From NCBI GenBank assembly GCA_038206385.1, contig JBBRAW010000097.1, positions 1 through 13,723 on the forward strand: a stretch of DNA of 13,723 nucleotides, written 5' to 3'. Each line of letters starts with the position of its first letter. Within the stretch, counting starts at the first letter, position 1. The translations under genes were made by a program, and so were the position numbers. Below the pieces are notes generated by a model, which made no database searches, was not told where the DNA came from, and saw only the letters and a program-made list of their open reading frames with translations. Below are positions 6,143 to 13,644 of the stretch, piece after piece. The stretch is from JANXSD01 sp038206385. Lineage in GTDB: Bacteria > Bacteroidota > Bacteroidia > AKYH767-A > OLB10.

Positions 6143-8053
6143 TTATTGCGGACGGAATAAAAATGGCATTCGTAATTTCATATCTCGTTGAATTTTTTTT
6201 ATTCGTTGATACGATGCTTCCGCTTGATCTGCTAATAAAATATTTCCTGTTTGACGATAATAATTTCTATTGAAATCCATTGCAGCTTCGAGATCAACCA
6301 TCTTATCTGAAGCTCCAGGTTCAGCCATCAATCTAGGTTCGTTAAGCCAGTCATAATTTAGTAAAGGAAATGTTTTTCCCATTCCTGTTATGCGATCAGC
6401 AACTAAGGATCCTGACACATGAGTAACGTTAAACATTCCATTTTGTGAAAGTAAAATATATGCTTTAGGATCAGCCATAAATGCAACATTTTTTGTAACA
6501 CAATAATCTTGTAATTTTTTTATTACTGCTAAATAGGAATTCATTAATTCTTGATTGTCTAAAGTGCAGCCTGTATTGTAAATTTCTTCGGGATGCGCGT
6601 CGCCAAGAAGCAAAATAAATCGATCATATTCCGGTTTTATTGCAGTATATAATTCGGGATAATTGCGCTCAAGTAATTTGAAGTTCGTGAATTTTAAATC
6701 GTAATTCAAGACTATCAAATCATCTCGAAAATGATATTCGTTGCGATAGTAATTGTAGGTGATGATACTCGTCCAATCAGCAACTAAAATAATACTTCCT
6801 TTTGGTGATGATAAATCAAAATCACGCATCAATGATTCACTAACATTAAATTTTCGAAGATCTGTTTTTGGAAAATTAATCACGACTTGAAAAATCAATA
6901 ACAATGGCACGATATAAATTAATTTTTGATTTTGTTTAATGAATGATGCAATTCCAAAGGGAATTAAAAGCATCAAAACTAGAAACGGACTTAACATGTA
7001 TGCATCAGTATCTGCGGCTTGATCTATTCTCAATTGATAAAAAAGCACTACTAAATAATATCCAATAACCGCAATTACTAAACGAGTTACTTTTTTATTG
7101 AGAAGGTATAATATTCCAAAAATCAAAAAGGGAATGAATAGTAAAAATTGATTTAAAGTTAATCGCATAAAATAGGGAAGGCGCATCCCAATAATTCCTT
7201 TCACTTCTGCTTGCGTATTTTTTATCCATGCACCACCAGAAATATGATAAAATAGGCGATCCAATGTATCAGGATTACCAAATGCAAATGGTAAGGAAGT
7301 AGTTGAACGAATCATCATCCAACCATAAAATAAAATAAGTATCAATAAAGTTAAGCAGGAAAAAATGATAAAGTGTTTTTGAAAAAAGTATGCAAAGAAA
7401 TTGTCTTTTTGATGTTTTACTTTTTTCTTGTTGTCAACGATTGTCAACGTTAACCAACCTTCAGGGAATAAAAATAGGAGGAATGGAGTAAATAAAATCA
7501 TGCTTAAATGATGATTCGCTAAGCCAAGTGCAAATCCTATAATTGCAAACAGCAGTGAATTTATTTTTCGATCGTATTGATATTTCACAATTCCATATAT
7601 CAACATTCCCATGCAAAAAAGTTGAAAGCCATAAACTTCTATCGAATGAGCCCAATGCCAAGTACAAGCTCCTATAACAGATAAAATTGCTGTAGAAAAT
7701 GAGATGAAATTTCTATTTTCTAAATTTAATTCTGGCGATAACTTTTCAAGAAGAAGATTACTTGTTAAAAATAAAAAAAGCGAAGCAAAGGATACACATA
7801 CTGCAGAAAATACTACTAGTGATGCGATATGTGAAAATGAAAAAAGTTCTAACACTTTGGAAAACATCGCTGCAATAACCACATACGAAGGAAATCCTGG
7901 AGGATGCGCTATGCCTAAAAATTTTGTCACTAAAGAAAACTCACCTGCATCGGAAAATCCAAAACTTTTAAAGTTCGCATTCGACAATATCAACATAAAT
8001 GGAAGGATGAAGGATAAAATTAATAGAACTTTATTTTTCATTTTCTTTTTCAT
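6143..8053 (-). CDS. DUF2723-family multi-pass membrane protein, candidate protein O-mannosyltransferase (GT-C, TMEM260-like)
   Basis: The 636-residue protein has about ten membrane helices in the first ~395 residues, then a ~240-residue soluble part, probably periplasmic. The family signature sits in the first large loop. FSDAGEFS (33-40) contains D35 and E38, acidic residues of the type used by GT-C transferases. AHPPGFPSY (49-57) follows, and ANHHLSM (179-185) matches the conserved NHH of DUF2723. Human TMEM260, which contains DUF2723, is an O-mannosyltransferase. Bacteroidota glycosylate many exported proteins on D(S/T)x motifs, so a protein O-glycosylation role is plausible but unproven. 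An alternative is transfer to a lipid or polysaccharide. The gene starts at ATG 8053 (MKKKMKNKVLL) and is followed one base later by the metallopeptidase. A TAnnTTTG box lies 47 bp upstream. I see no truncation. Confidence 0.88.
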   Translation of the reverse strand: MKKKMKNKVLLILSFILPFMLILSNANFKSFGFSDAGEFSLVTKFLGIAHPPGFPSYVVIAAMFSKVLELFSFSHIASLVVFSAVCVSFASLFLFLTSNLLLEKLSPELNLENRNFISFSTAILSVIGACTWHWAHSIEVYGFQLFCMGMLIYGIVKYQYDRKINSLLFAIIGFALGLANHHLSMILFTPFLLFLFPEGWLTLTIVDNKKKVKHQKDNFFAYFFQKHFIIFSCLTLLILILFYGWMMIRSTTSLPFAFGNPDTLDRLFYHISGGAWIKNTQAEVKGIIGMRLPYFMRLTLNQFLLFIPFLIFGILYLLNKKVTRLVIAVIGYYLVVLFYQLRIDQAADTDAYMLSPFLVLMLLIPFGIASFIKQNQKLIYIVPLLLIFQVVINFPKTDLRKFNVSESLMRDFDLSSPKGSIILVADWTSIITYNYYRNEYHFRDDLIVLNYDLKFTNFKLLERNYPELYTAIKPEYDRFILLLGDAHPEEIYNTGCTLDNQELMNSYLAVIKKLQDYCVTKNVAFMADPKAYILLSQNGMFNVTHVSGSLVADRITGMGKTFPLLNYDWLNEPRLMAEPGASDKMVDLEAAMDFNRNYYRQTGNILLADQAEASYQRIKKIQRDMKLRMPFLFRPQ

Positions 8054-8100
8054 GAATTGGACACTAAATTTATTGCATAAAAATAGTTAGCAATTGAATA

Positions 8101-8108
8101 CAAAAGTA
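8101..8108 (-). promoter_or_regulatory. Candidate -7 box of the DUF2723-metallopeptidase unit
   Basis: On the minus strand this reads TACTTTTG, an exact TAnnTTTG match. It sits just after the preceding terminator hairpin and would give a leader of about 40 nt before ATG 8053. Its first base coincides with the last base of the hairpin arm. No clear -33 element; the -33 position would fall inside the hairpin. Confidence 0.3.
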
Positions 8109-8148
8109 AATGCCCTGAAGTAAAAATATATTTTACTTCAGGGCATTT
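8108..8148 (-). terminator. Hairpin terminator after the acyl-CoA dehydrogenase gene
   Basis: A perfect 18-nt inverted repeat, AAATGCCCTGAAGTAAAA (8108-8125) with its complement at 8131-8148, has a 5-nt ATATA loop. It lies 13 bp after the dehydrogenase stop. On the minus strand the stem runs into TTTACTTTTG. The A/T-rich ends on both sides could allow action in either direction. Confidence 0.75.
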
Positions 8149-8161
8149 TATGATTAAAAAT

Positions 8162-9952
8162 TTAGAAGCAGTATTTTCCTTCTTCACAAAGTACTTGCGC
8201 AATTCTTCTACGCGCTTCTTTTGTGTTAAAAGGAATTGATTTTGTAAATCGTTTTAATCCAAGTAATAACATTCGTTGCTCATCACCTTCTAACATGGAG
8301 TTGATTGCAGTTTTGCCGTTTACATTTAATCTGTCAACTGCGTCATTTAAATAAACTCGCATAATATCTAATTGATGAACACAAGCGTCTTCGCCTTTAA
8401 TACCAACAAGTTTTTGTACACGCAACATTACCGACTCCGCCATGTAAGTATCAATCGCCATGTCTGCAATGTTCATAATGATTTCTTGTTCTTTAGCGAG
8501 TGTCATCATATATTTTTGCACCGCAGTGCCAGCCACCATTAAGATCGCTTTTTTCATTCGTTCGATGGTTTCGGTTTCAGCTGCAAATAATGAAGTATCA
8601 GGTGCACCAAAATCAGGAATAGCTGTTAACTCTTTCTGAATCGCCATTGCAGGTCCCATCAAATCCAATTCACCTTTCATTGCGCGTTTCAAAATTTGAT
8701 CTACCATTAACAGGCGATTTATTTCATTGGTACCTTCAAAAATTCTATTGATTCTCGAATCACGATAGGATCTTTCAACAGGAAAATCTGCGGAGTAACC
8801 ATATCCACCATAAATCTGTACTCCTTCATCCGTAACAAAATCCAATACTTCTGAACCTGCAACTTTTAAAATCGCACATTCAATGGCATATTCTTCAGCA
8901 GCACCTAATAAAGCTTTGTTAAACGGCTTACCATCTTTGATAAGACGCTCTTCCATGTCTTCAATAAGTTTGCTTACGCGATAAATGGCTGATTCAACAA
9001 CATACGTTCGTATTGATTGTTCTGCCAACTTATGTTTTATCGCACCAAATTTTGCAATAGGAATTTTAAACTGAATACGCGTATTTGCATATTCAATGGA
9101 TGAAGTACAAACTTGTTTACATCCTCCTAAGGCTGCAGCTGCTAATTTCGCACGACCAATATTTAAAATATTAAATGCAATTAAATGTCCTTTACCAACT
9201 TCTCCTAAAACGTTTTCTACAGGAACTTTACAATCACTAAAAAATACTTGTCTTGTGGAGGAACCTTTGATACCCATCTTATGTTCTTCTTCTCCTAAGC
9301 TAACACCTTCATACGTTTTCTCAACAATGAATCCAGTAAATTTATCGCCATCAACTTGAGCAAAAACGATAAACAAATCTGCAAATCCCGCATTGGTAAT
9401 CCACATCTTTTGTCCATTTAAAATATAGTTTTTTCCATCGACTGATAATTCTGCTTTAGTTTTTGCTGCTAATGCATCTGATCCTGATCCTGGCTCTGTA
9501 AGACAATATGATGCTTTCCATTCACCAGTTGCAAGTTTTGGTAAGTATTTTTTCTTTTGATCATCATTACCAAAATACAAAATTGGCAAAGTTCCAATTC
9601 CCGTATGTGCTGCCATCGCTACAGAAAATGAATGACCAGCACCAAGGGTTTCAGTCATCAGCATTCCTGTAAGAAAATCTTTTCCATAACCACCATATTC
9701 TTCTGGAATCGAAACACCAAGTAAACCCAATGCACCAGCTTTATCAAGTAATGAAGGCATCAAACCTTTTTCCATTGCATCAATGCGATCGAGATTTGGA
9801 TTTACATTTTTAACAAGAAACTCATGAGCCATTTCAGCCATCATCTTATGTTCTTCGTTAAATTCCTCAGGAATAAAAACATCTTCAGCAACAGATTTGC
9901 TAATGATAAATTCCCCACCTTTCAAAGATCTAACTTTCGTTGCGTTTTCCAT
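8162..9952 (-). CDS. Acyl-CoA dehydrogenase, ~600-residue type with C-terminal extension
   Basis: FAD enzyme oxidising acyl-CoA to trans-2-enoyl-CoA in fatty-acid beta-oxidation; cytoplasmic. Using the ATG at 9952 it has 596 residues. An upstream TTG at 9970 is in frame but would add only six atypical residues. Numbered from the ATG: the N-terminal helical domain includes SIPEEYGGYG (81-90). The middle beta domain has YCLTEPGSGSDA (149-160) and MWITNAGFAD (183-192). The C-terminal helical domain has VQIYGGYGYSADFPVERSYRD (about 378-398) and RIFEGTNEINR (403-413). E406 in FEGTNE is the expected catalytic base, in the position used by medium- and very-long-chain enzymes. About 150 further residues after the usual end recall the VLCAD/ACAD9 extension. 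That suggests long-chain substrates, but chain length cannot be read from sequence. No other beta-oxidation gene is nearby. It ends at a strong hairpin. Confidence 0.94.
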   Translation of the reverse strand: MENATKVRSLKGGEFIISKSVAEDVFIPEEFNEEHKMMAEMAHEFLVKNVNPNLDRIDAMEKGLMPSLLDKAGALGLLGVSIPEEYGGYGKDFLTGMLMTETLGAGHSFSVAMAAHTGIGTLPILYFGNDDQKKKYLPKLATGEWKASYCLTEPGSGSDALAAKTKAELSVDGKNYILNGQKMWITNAGFADLFIVFAQVDGDKFTGFIVEKTYEGVSLGEEEHKMGIKGSSTRQVFFSDCKVPVENVLGEVGKGHLIAFNILNIGRAKLAAAALGGCKQVCTSSIEYANTRIQFKIPIAKFGAIKHKLAEQSIRTYVVESAIYRVSKLIEDMEERLIKDGKPFNKALLGAAEEYAIECAILKVAGSEVLDFVTDEGVQIYGGYGYSADFPVERSYRDSRINRIFEGTNEINRLLMVDQILKRAMKGELDLMGPAMAIQKELTAIPDFGAPDTSLFAAETETIERMKKAILMVAGTAVQKYMMTLAKEQEIIMNIADMAIDTYMAESVMLRVQKLVGIKGEDACVHQLDIMRVYLNDAVDRLNVNGKTAINSMLEGDEQRMLLLGLKRFTKSIPFNTKEARRRIAQVLCEEGKYCF

Positions 9953-10035
9953 TTTTAGCGATTTATACAATTGATACGTAAAAACTATTGTCTTGTTCTA
10001 TTCTCCTCAAATTTCATCATAACGAAATTGATTAA

Positions 10036-10043
10036 CAAAAGTA
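10036..10043 (-). promoter_or_regulatory. Candidate -7 box of the acyl-CoA dehydrogenase gene
   Basis: On the minus strand this reads TACTTTTG, an exact TAnnTTTG match identical to the box before the DUF2723 gene. It would start a transcript with a leader of about 75-80 nt before ATG 9952. A T-rich TTTT about 17 bp upstream could be a weak -33. The leader contains GAGGAG at about 10003-10008, but it is too far from the start codon to act as a ribosome-binding site. Confidence 0.35.
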
Positions 10044-10164
10044 TTTAGCATTTTTCGTGTAAAATTGATAATATTCATCACATTTGAATGAAAACAATCT
10101 TTCTTAACGCTAATTCAATCTTCTTTTCAAACATAATTAATTTAAAAATGAAGTGAGGGAGTAT

Positions 10165-10189
10165 AGAATGATTATTTCAAGAATGATTA
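10165..10189 (+). repeat. Short direct repeat AGAATGATTA upstream of the Sua5/TsaC gene
   Basis: Two exact 10-bp copies of AGAATGATTA start at 10165 and 10180, a 15-bp period with a TTTCA spacer. They lie 19-43 bp upstream of the candidate -7 box at 10208, where an activator or repressor could bind. With only two copies in AT-rich DNA, chance is a real possibility. Confidence 0.3.
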
Positions 10190-10207
10190 GATCCTTGTTA
10201 CAATTAC

Positions 10208-10215
10208 TAATTTTG
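10208..10215 (+). promoter_or_regulatory. Candidate -7 box directly upstream of tsaC
   Basis: TAATTTTG matches TAnnTTTG exactly and ends 7 bases before the ATG at 10223. As for mqnB, this geometry predicts a leaderless or nearly leaderless mRNA. No good -33 element was seen at 19-21 bp. Confidence 0.38.
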
Positions 10216-10222
10216 CGCCTGC

Positions 10223-11191
10223 ATGACAACAGAAATAGGAGTAAATTTAGCTAAGGCAAAGCGATATTTAGAAAGTGGAGAACTCGTTGGAATTCCTACT
10301 GAAACAGTTTATGGATTAGCAGGAAATGCATTCGATGAAAATGCCGTTCTAAAAATTTTTGAAGTAAAGGAGCGACCTGAATTTGACCCTTTGATTGTAC
10401 ATGTTCCTAATATTGAAATGGTGATGAAATGTGTAGTCGATATTCCTGCATTAGCTGCTGATTTAATAACATCTTTTTGGCCAGGACCTCTCACGATTAT
10501 TTTTAAAAAGAAAAATTGTATTCCTGATGTCGTTACTTCAGGATTGGATACTGTTGGTATGAGAATGCCATCACATCCGTTAACATTGGAGCTGTTACAA
10601 GAACTGAAGTTTCCATTAGCAGCTCCTAGTGCAAATCCATTTGGATATATTAGTCCTACATCAGCACAACATGTAAGTGATCAATTGGAAAATAAAATAC
10701 CTTACATTTTAGATGGCGGTAATTGTAGTATCGGATTAGAATCTACCATAGTAGAAATTGAAGATAAAACTTGCGTCGTTTATCGATTAGGTGGATTATC
10801 ATTAGAGGATTTAAAGACTGTAGCTAGTAAGATTGAATTACGAATTAATTCTAGCTCCAACCCTAAAGCACCTGGAATGCTAAAGAGCCATTATGCTCCA
10901 ACAAAAAACTTTTTTATTGCTGATATTAATGATGTCATCTTTAAATTTCCAAATAAGAAAATTGCTTTTTTATATTTCGATAAAAGGAGGAATCAAAAAC
11001 TGCACAACGTTGAATACATTTCTTTATCAAACAACCAAGATTTAAAGGAGGCTGCTCATTCCATTTTTGGATTAATGCGAATGCTTGATGGTCGCAATGA
11101 TATTGACATTATCGTTGCTGAAACTGTTCCTGAAATTGGAATAGGTAGAGCAATTAATGATAGGATGAGAAGAGCTGTAACTGAACTTTAA
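10223..11191 (+). CDS. tsaC: L-threonylcarbamoyladenylate synthase, long Sua5 form
   Basis: Makes threonylcarbamoyl-AMP from threonine, bicarbonate and ATP, the first step of the universal tRNA t6A37 modification; cytoplasmic. The 322-residue protein has the YrdC/Sua5 domain (about 8-195) followed by a linker and a C-terminal Sua5 domain (about 228-322). Seen in order: GIPTETVYGLAG (23-34), KERPEFDPLIVH (49-60) with the K-x-R motif, WPGPLTIIF (86-94), RMPSHPL (114-120), APSANPFG (134-141) with the S-x-N motif, and GLESTIVEI (171-179). The interdomain PGMLKSHYAPT (217-227) closes over the active site in Sua5 proteins, and GRAINDRMRRA (308-318) marks the C-terminal domain. The full length separates it from the ~190-residue TsaC/YrdC of E. 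coli. ATG 10223 is the only start that keeps the normal N-terminus. It is transcribed alone and converges with the hydroxylase gene, with 19 bp between stops. Confidence 0.95.
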   Translation: MTTEIGVNLAKAKRYLESGELVGIPTETVYGLAGNAFDENAVLKIFEVKERPEFDPLIVHVPNIEMVMKCVVDIPALAADLITSFWPGPLTIIFKKKNCIPDVVTSGLDTVGMRMPSHPLTLELLQELKFPLAAPSANPFGYISPTSAQHVSDQLENKIPYILDGGNCSIGLESTIVEIEDKTCVVYRLGGLSLEDLKTVASKIELRINSSSNPKAPGMLKSHYAPTKNFFIADINDVIFKFPNKKIAFLYFDKRRNQKLHNVEYISLSNNQDLKEAAHSIFGLMRMLDGRNDIDIIVAETVPEIGIGRAINDRMRRAVTEL

Positions 11192-11210
11192 AATATTAAA
11201 ATAAATTTTC

Positions 11211-12095
11211 TTACAATTCGTTTTGCAACTCTCGTGATGTTTTCCTGCTCCCATCATGACTCCATCCTGGCGGCATAAAAATATATTTGAACCGTGTTAA
11301 TAAAGAGATTGGCTTTTTAATGTCTTGCAAAATATTTTTCCATTCATGTGTGATGATTTTTACTTTGTGATTGGGCTCCTTCAATGGTGAAGTGATTCCA
11401 AATGTTGGTGGCTCTGCAGTTAACTCTTCTTGGAATGAATTGAAAATTTTATCCCAAATAATTAATACCATTCCCATGTTTTTATCGAGGTAACGTACAT
11501 TGGATGCATGATGCACACGATGATGCGATGGACTCACCATAATAGCTTCAAACCATACTGGCATTTTTTTGATATACTGCGTATGAACAAGAACACCATA
11601 AATCTGAGTAATCGAAAACATAAAAAGTATATCAATAGGTTTAAATCCAAGCAACGCGATAGGAAGAAAATATACAAATCGATACAATGGCTGAAACACC
11701 GATGATCTAAAGCCTGTAGTGAGATTAAATTCAGGAGAAGAATGATGCGTTACATGAACTGCCCAAAAAAATCGCGACGAATGATCGATACGATGTTCAA
11801 TATAATAGGCAAGATCTTCTAGAATAAAGAGTAAAAACCAATAAATGAACAAATGATTTTCTAAACTCATTATCTGATGATGAAAGCAAAACAGAAGAGG
11901 AACCAAATAAAATCCTCTGCACAATAAATCTAATCCGGCATTCACTAGTGTTAGATAAATATTGTTCAATACTTCTTTAAAAGAATAAAATCCTTTCATC
12001 TTCCAATGGCTAATCAAAATTTCAGCAGCTATTACTACTACATACAATGGAGTTGTAACTAATAATAATATCTGCTCATGAAAGGTGACTGTCAT
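11211..12095 (-). CDS. Fatty acid hydroxylase/sterol desaturase superfamily protein, alkylglycerol monooxygenase (AGMO)-like
   Basis: A 294-residue integral membrane di-iron oxygenase. The histidine clusters are HRIDH (101-105), HVTHH (114-118) and HHRVHH (191-196), with an extra H171 in VLVHTQY. This is the usual layout of the superfamily, with hydrophobic helices at about 8-28, 42-70, 80-98 and 138-170. The text around the boxes resembles animal AGMO (TMEM195). SSPEFNLTTGFRSSV (119-133), SPSHHRVHHASN (188-199) and the DKNMGMVLIIWDKIF run (204-218) all have close AGMO counterparts. AGMO cleaves ether lipids and uses tetrahydrobiopterin. Bacterial members of this subgroup are usually annotated only as sterol desaturase family, and their substrates are not established. 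The start is ATG at 12095 and no promoter box was recognised. A sterol or fatty-acid substrate cannot be excluded. Confidence 0.88.
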   Translation of the reverse strand: MTVTFHEQILLLVTTPLYVVVIAAEILISHWKMKGFYSFKEVLNNIYLTLVNAGLDLLCRGFYLVPLLFCFHHQIMSLENHLFIYWFLLFILEDLAYYIEHRIDHSSRFFWAVHVTHHSSPEFNLTTGFRSSVFQPLYRFVYFLPIALLGFKPIDILFMFSITQIYGVLVHTQYIKKMPVWFEAIMVSPSHHRVHHASNVRYLDKNMGMVLIIWDKIFNSFQEELTAEPPTFGITSPLKEPNHKVKIITHEWKNILQDIKKPISLLTRFKYIFMPPGWSHDGSRKTSRELQNEL

Positions 12096-12209
12096 TTTAT
12101 TTTTACTGTAATTTTAAAAGAGATACAAAAATCGAAAATTTTATAATTAGACGTTGGATTTATTAGTAAATTTTAACAAATATTTAGTTATAAATTGTTT
12201 TTGACCAGA

Positions 12210-12974
12210 TTAGTGACCAGTATAATAATCATATCCACGTTCAGCCCAATAATCTGCTGGTTTTTTATTGCTAAAATACATTGTTCCAATTCTTTTTAGG
12301 TGCTTAACACCATATTTCACTGGAATGATCAATCTCAAAGGATATCCTTGAATTTTTGGCAATGCCTTTCCATTCATTTCGTAACAAAGTAAAGTTTGAG
12401 GATGCAATGCACTTGGCATATCAATTCCAACATAATATCCGTTATCGGGTGTTGATAATCCAACATATTTTTTCATTGCTTCATTTCCTAAATGATAATG
12501 CTTCATAAATTCTTTTAATGGAACTCCCGCCCAATGAGTAACCTGACTCCATCCTTCGATACACTTAAAGTCGAATATAATATCTTTTTTTGGCAATAAC
12601 TTTATTTCATCTAAGGTAACTTTCAACGTATCGCCATTGTCTTTAATAACGTTTAATCTCCAAGTTTTTTCATCTACGTTATCACGAATTCCTTCTACTC
12701 CATTCGCGCGCACTTTTTTTGCAGCAGCACTTAACGGATATTCTTTTATAAGTTTAGTAGTATCAAATACAGTACTAAAAATTTTTTCATTTATGTCAAG
12801 TAATTTTCGAAGTGGCTTTAATGCTCCTTGATCAGTTGGTTGATTATTTATCCATTTCCATGAAGCAATTACTAAAATTAACAATATAAAAAATACACCA
12901 AATGCAAGGATGCTTTTTCGTTTTACTAATTTTGAATCAAGAAATTCTTCATGCTTTGACTTAGGATTCTTCAT
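12210..12974 (-). CDS. Membrane-anchored molybdopterin-dependent oxidoreductase, sulfite oxidase/MsrP (YedY) fold
   Basis: A 254-residue protein, reading from the ATG at 12974. The upstream in-frame codon at 13007 is a TTG that would lengthen the overlap with the cytochrome gene. One hydrophobic helix (about 21-40) anchors it, and the rest is the sulfite-oxidase-type molybdenum cofactor domain. FDFKCIEGW (134-142) contains C138, the expected molybdenum ligand. Also seen are THWAGVPLKEF (146-156), YPLRLIIPVKYGVKHLKRIG (211-230), and a terminal DYWAERGYDYY (241-251) like the usual WxxRGY end. No heme or dimerisation domain of true sulfite oxidases is present. The sequence before the helix is SKLVKRKSILA, with no RR pair, although KR could be a weak Tat motif. 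It overlaps the cytochrome b gene by 14 bp, so electrons probably pass between the two. The substrate is unknown; an oxidised sulfur or similar oxide is a guess from the fold. Confidence 0.88.
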   Translation of the reverse strand: MKNPKSKHEEFLDSKLVKRKSILAFGVFFILLILVIASWKWINNQPTDQGALKPLRKLLDINEKIFSTVFDTTKLIKEYPLSAAAKKVRANGVEGIRDNVDEKTWRLNVIKDNGDTLKVTLDEIKLLPKKDIIFDFKCIEGWSQVTHWAGVPLKEFMKHYHLGNEAMKKYVGLSTPDNGYYVGIDMPSALHPQTLLCYEMNGKALPKIQGYPLRLIIPVKYGVKHLKRIGTMYFSNKKPADYWAERGYDYYTGH

Positions 12975-13644
12975 GCTTCTCTTCTTTAGTCGATTTGAAA
13001 ATTTCAAAACCTGTAACCATAGCTTGAAAATTATTCCAACCGGTTTTTATTACTTGTGCAATGTGAACTAAAAAGAATAATACATAGCCAATAGTAAGTA
13101 TGAAATGAATACCTCTTGCATTTTCATATCCGCCACATAAATTCATTGCCCAATTAAATTGTACCGGTTTATAAATTGCAAGTCCACTTACTATAGAGCC
13201 AATACCCATCACTATTATTGATGTGTAAGCTATTTTTTGTGCACCATTGTATTTTAGTTGTGTTGGATGAAATTTTCGAATATGTAAATCATATAACAAC
13301 ACTTGCCACGCTTCTTTAAATGAATTTTTATCTGGCAAGAGATATCGCCACTCACCAGAGATAAATGTATAAGCGACATATAGAATTCCATTAATAAAAA
13401 ATAACCACATTAATGCAAAATGCCAACTCATTCCTTCCGCTAAGTGGAATGAAATTTTAAAAGTTTTATAAAAGCTTTCCGGGAAAAAATGAAATAATAT
13501 TTTTTGACCAAAACTTATTTTATAGACATCATTTGCCCAATATATAAGTATTCCACTCCAAATCATTAATGCTAGTATAGGAAAATTAAACCAATGAAAC
13601 CATCGGATTGCTAGTGGGTGTTTATGTATTATCTTTTTCTTCAC
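12961..13644 (-). CDS. Membrane cytochrome b (b561/Ni-Fe hydrogenase cytochrome b-like), partner of the molybdoenzyme
   Basis: A diheme-type membrane cytochrome b, 227 residues from a GTG start at 13644. The reading frame stays open to the right edge with an ATG at 13719. The extra 25 residues (MNFSFSNPVYTC...) look unlike coding sequence, and homologous proteins generally begin near KKKIIHKHPLAIRWFHW, so GTG is preferred. Four or five helices are visible, at about 20-36, 72-95, 138-158 and 178-200. Candidate heme histidines are H17 (RWFHW), H75 (MSWHFALMW), H180 (ARGIHF) and H194 (FFLVHIAQV). ISGEWRYLLPDKNSFKEAW (95-113) and KYNGAQKIAY (131-140) are typical of the version that travels with molybdopterin oxidoreductases. 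The stop overlaps the start of the molybdoenzyme gene. It probably links the quinone pool to that enzyme. The true 5' end may lie outside the window if the longer start is used. Confidence 0.85.
   Translation of the reverse strand: MKKKIIHKHPLAIRWFHWFNFPILALMIWSGILIYWANDVYKISFGQKILFHFFPESFYKTFKISFHLAEGMSWHFALMWLFFINGILYVAYTFISGEWRYLLPDKNSFKEAWQVLLYDLHIRKFHPTQLKYNGAQKIAYTSIIVMGIGSIVSGLAIYKPVQFNWAMNLCGGYENARGIHFILTIGYVLFFLVHIAQVIKTGWNNFQAMVTGFEIFKSTKEEKHEES

Noticed and set aside
7704..8090. 128-codon open frame on the plus strand opposite the DUF2723 gene
   Set aside because: It lies antisense to the N-terminal membrane part of a well-supported gene, its translation is low-complexity and resembles no family I know, and it looks like a frame shadow.
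9953..9970. TTG start 18 bases upstream of the acyl-CoA dehydrogenase ATG
   Set aside because: It adds six residues not typical of the family, and the ATG at 9952 gives the usual N-terminus (MENATKVRSLKGGEF).
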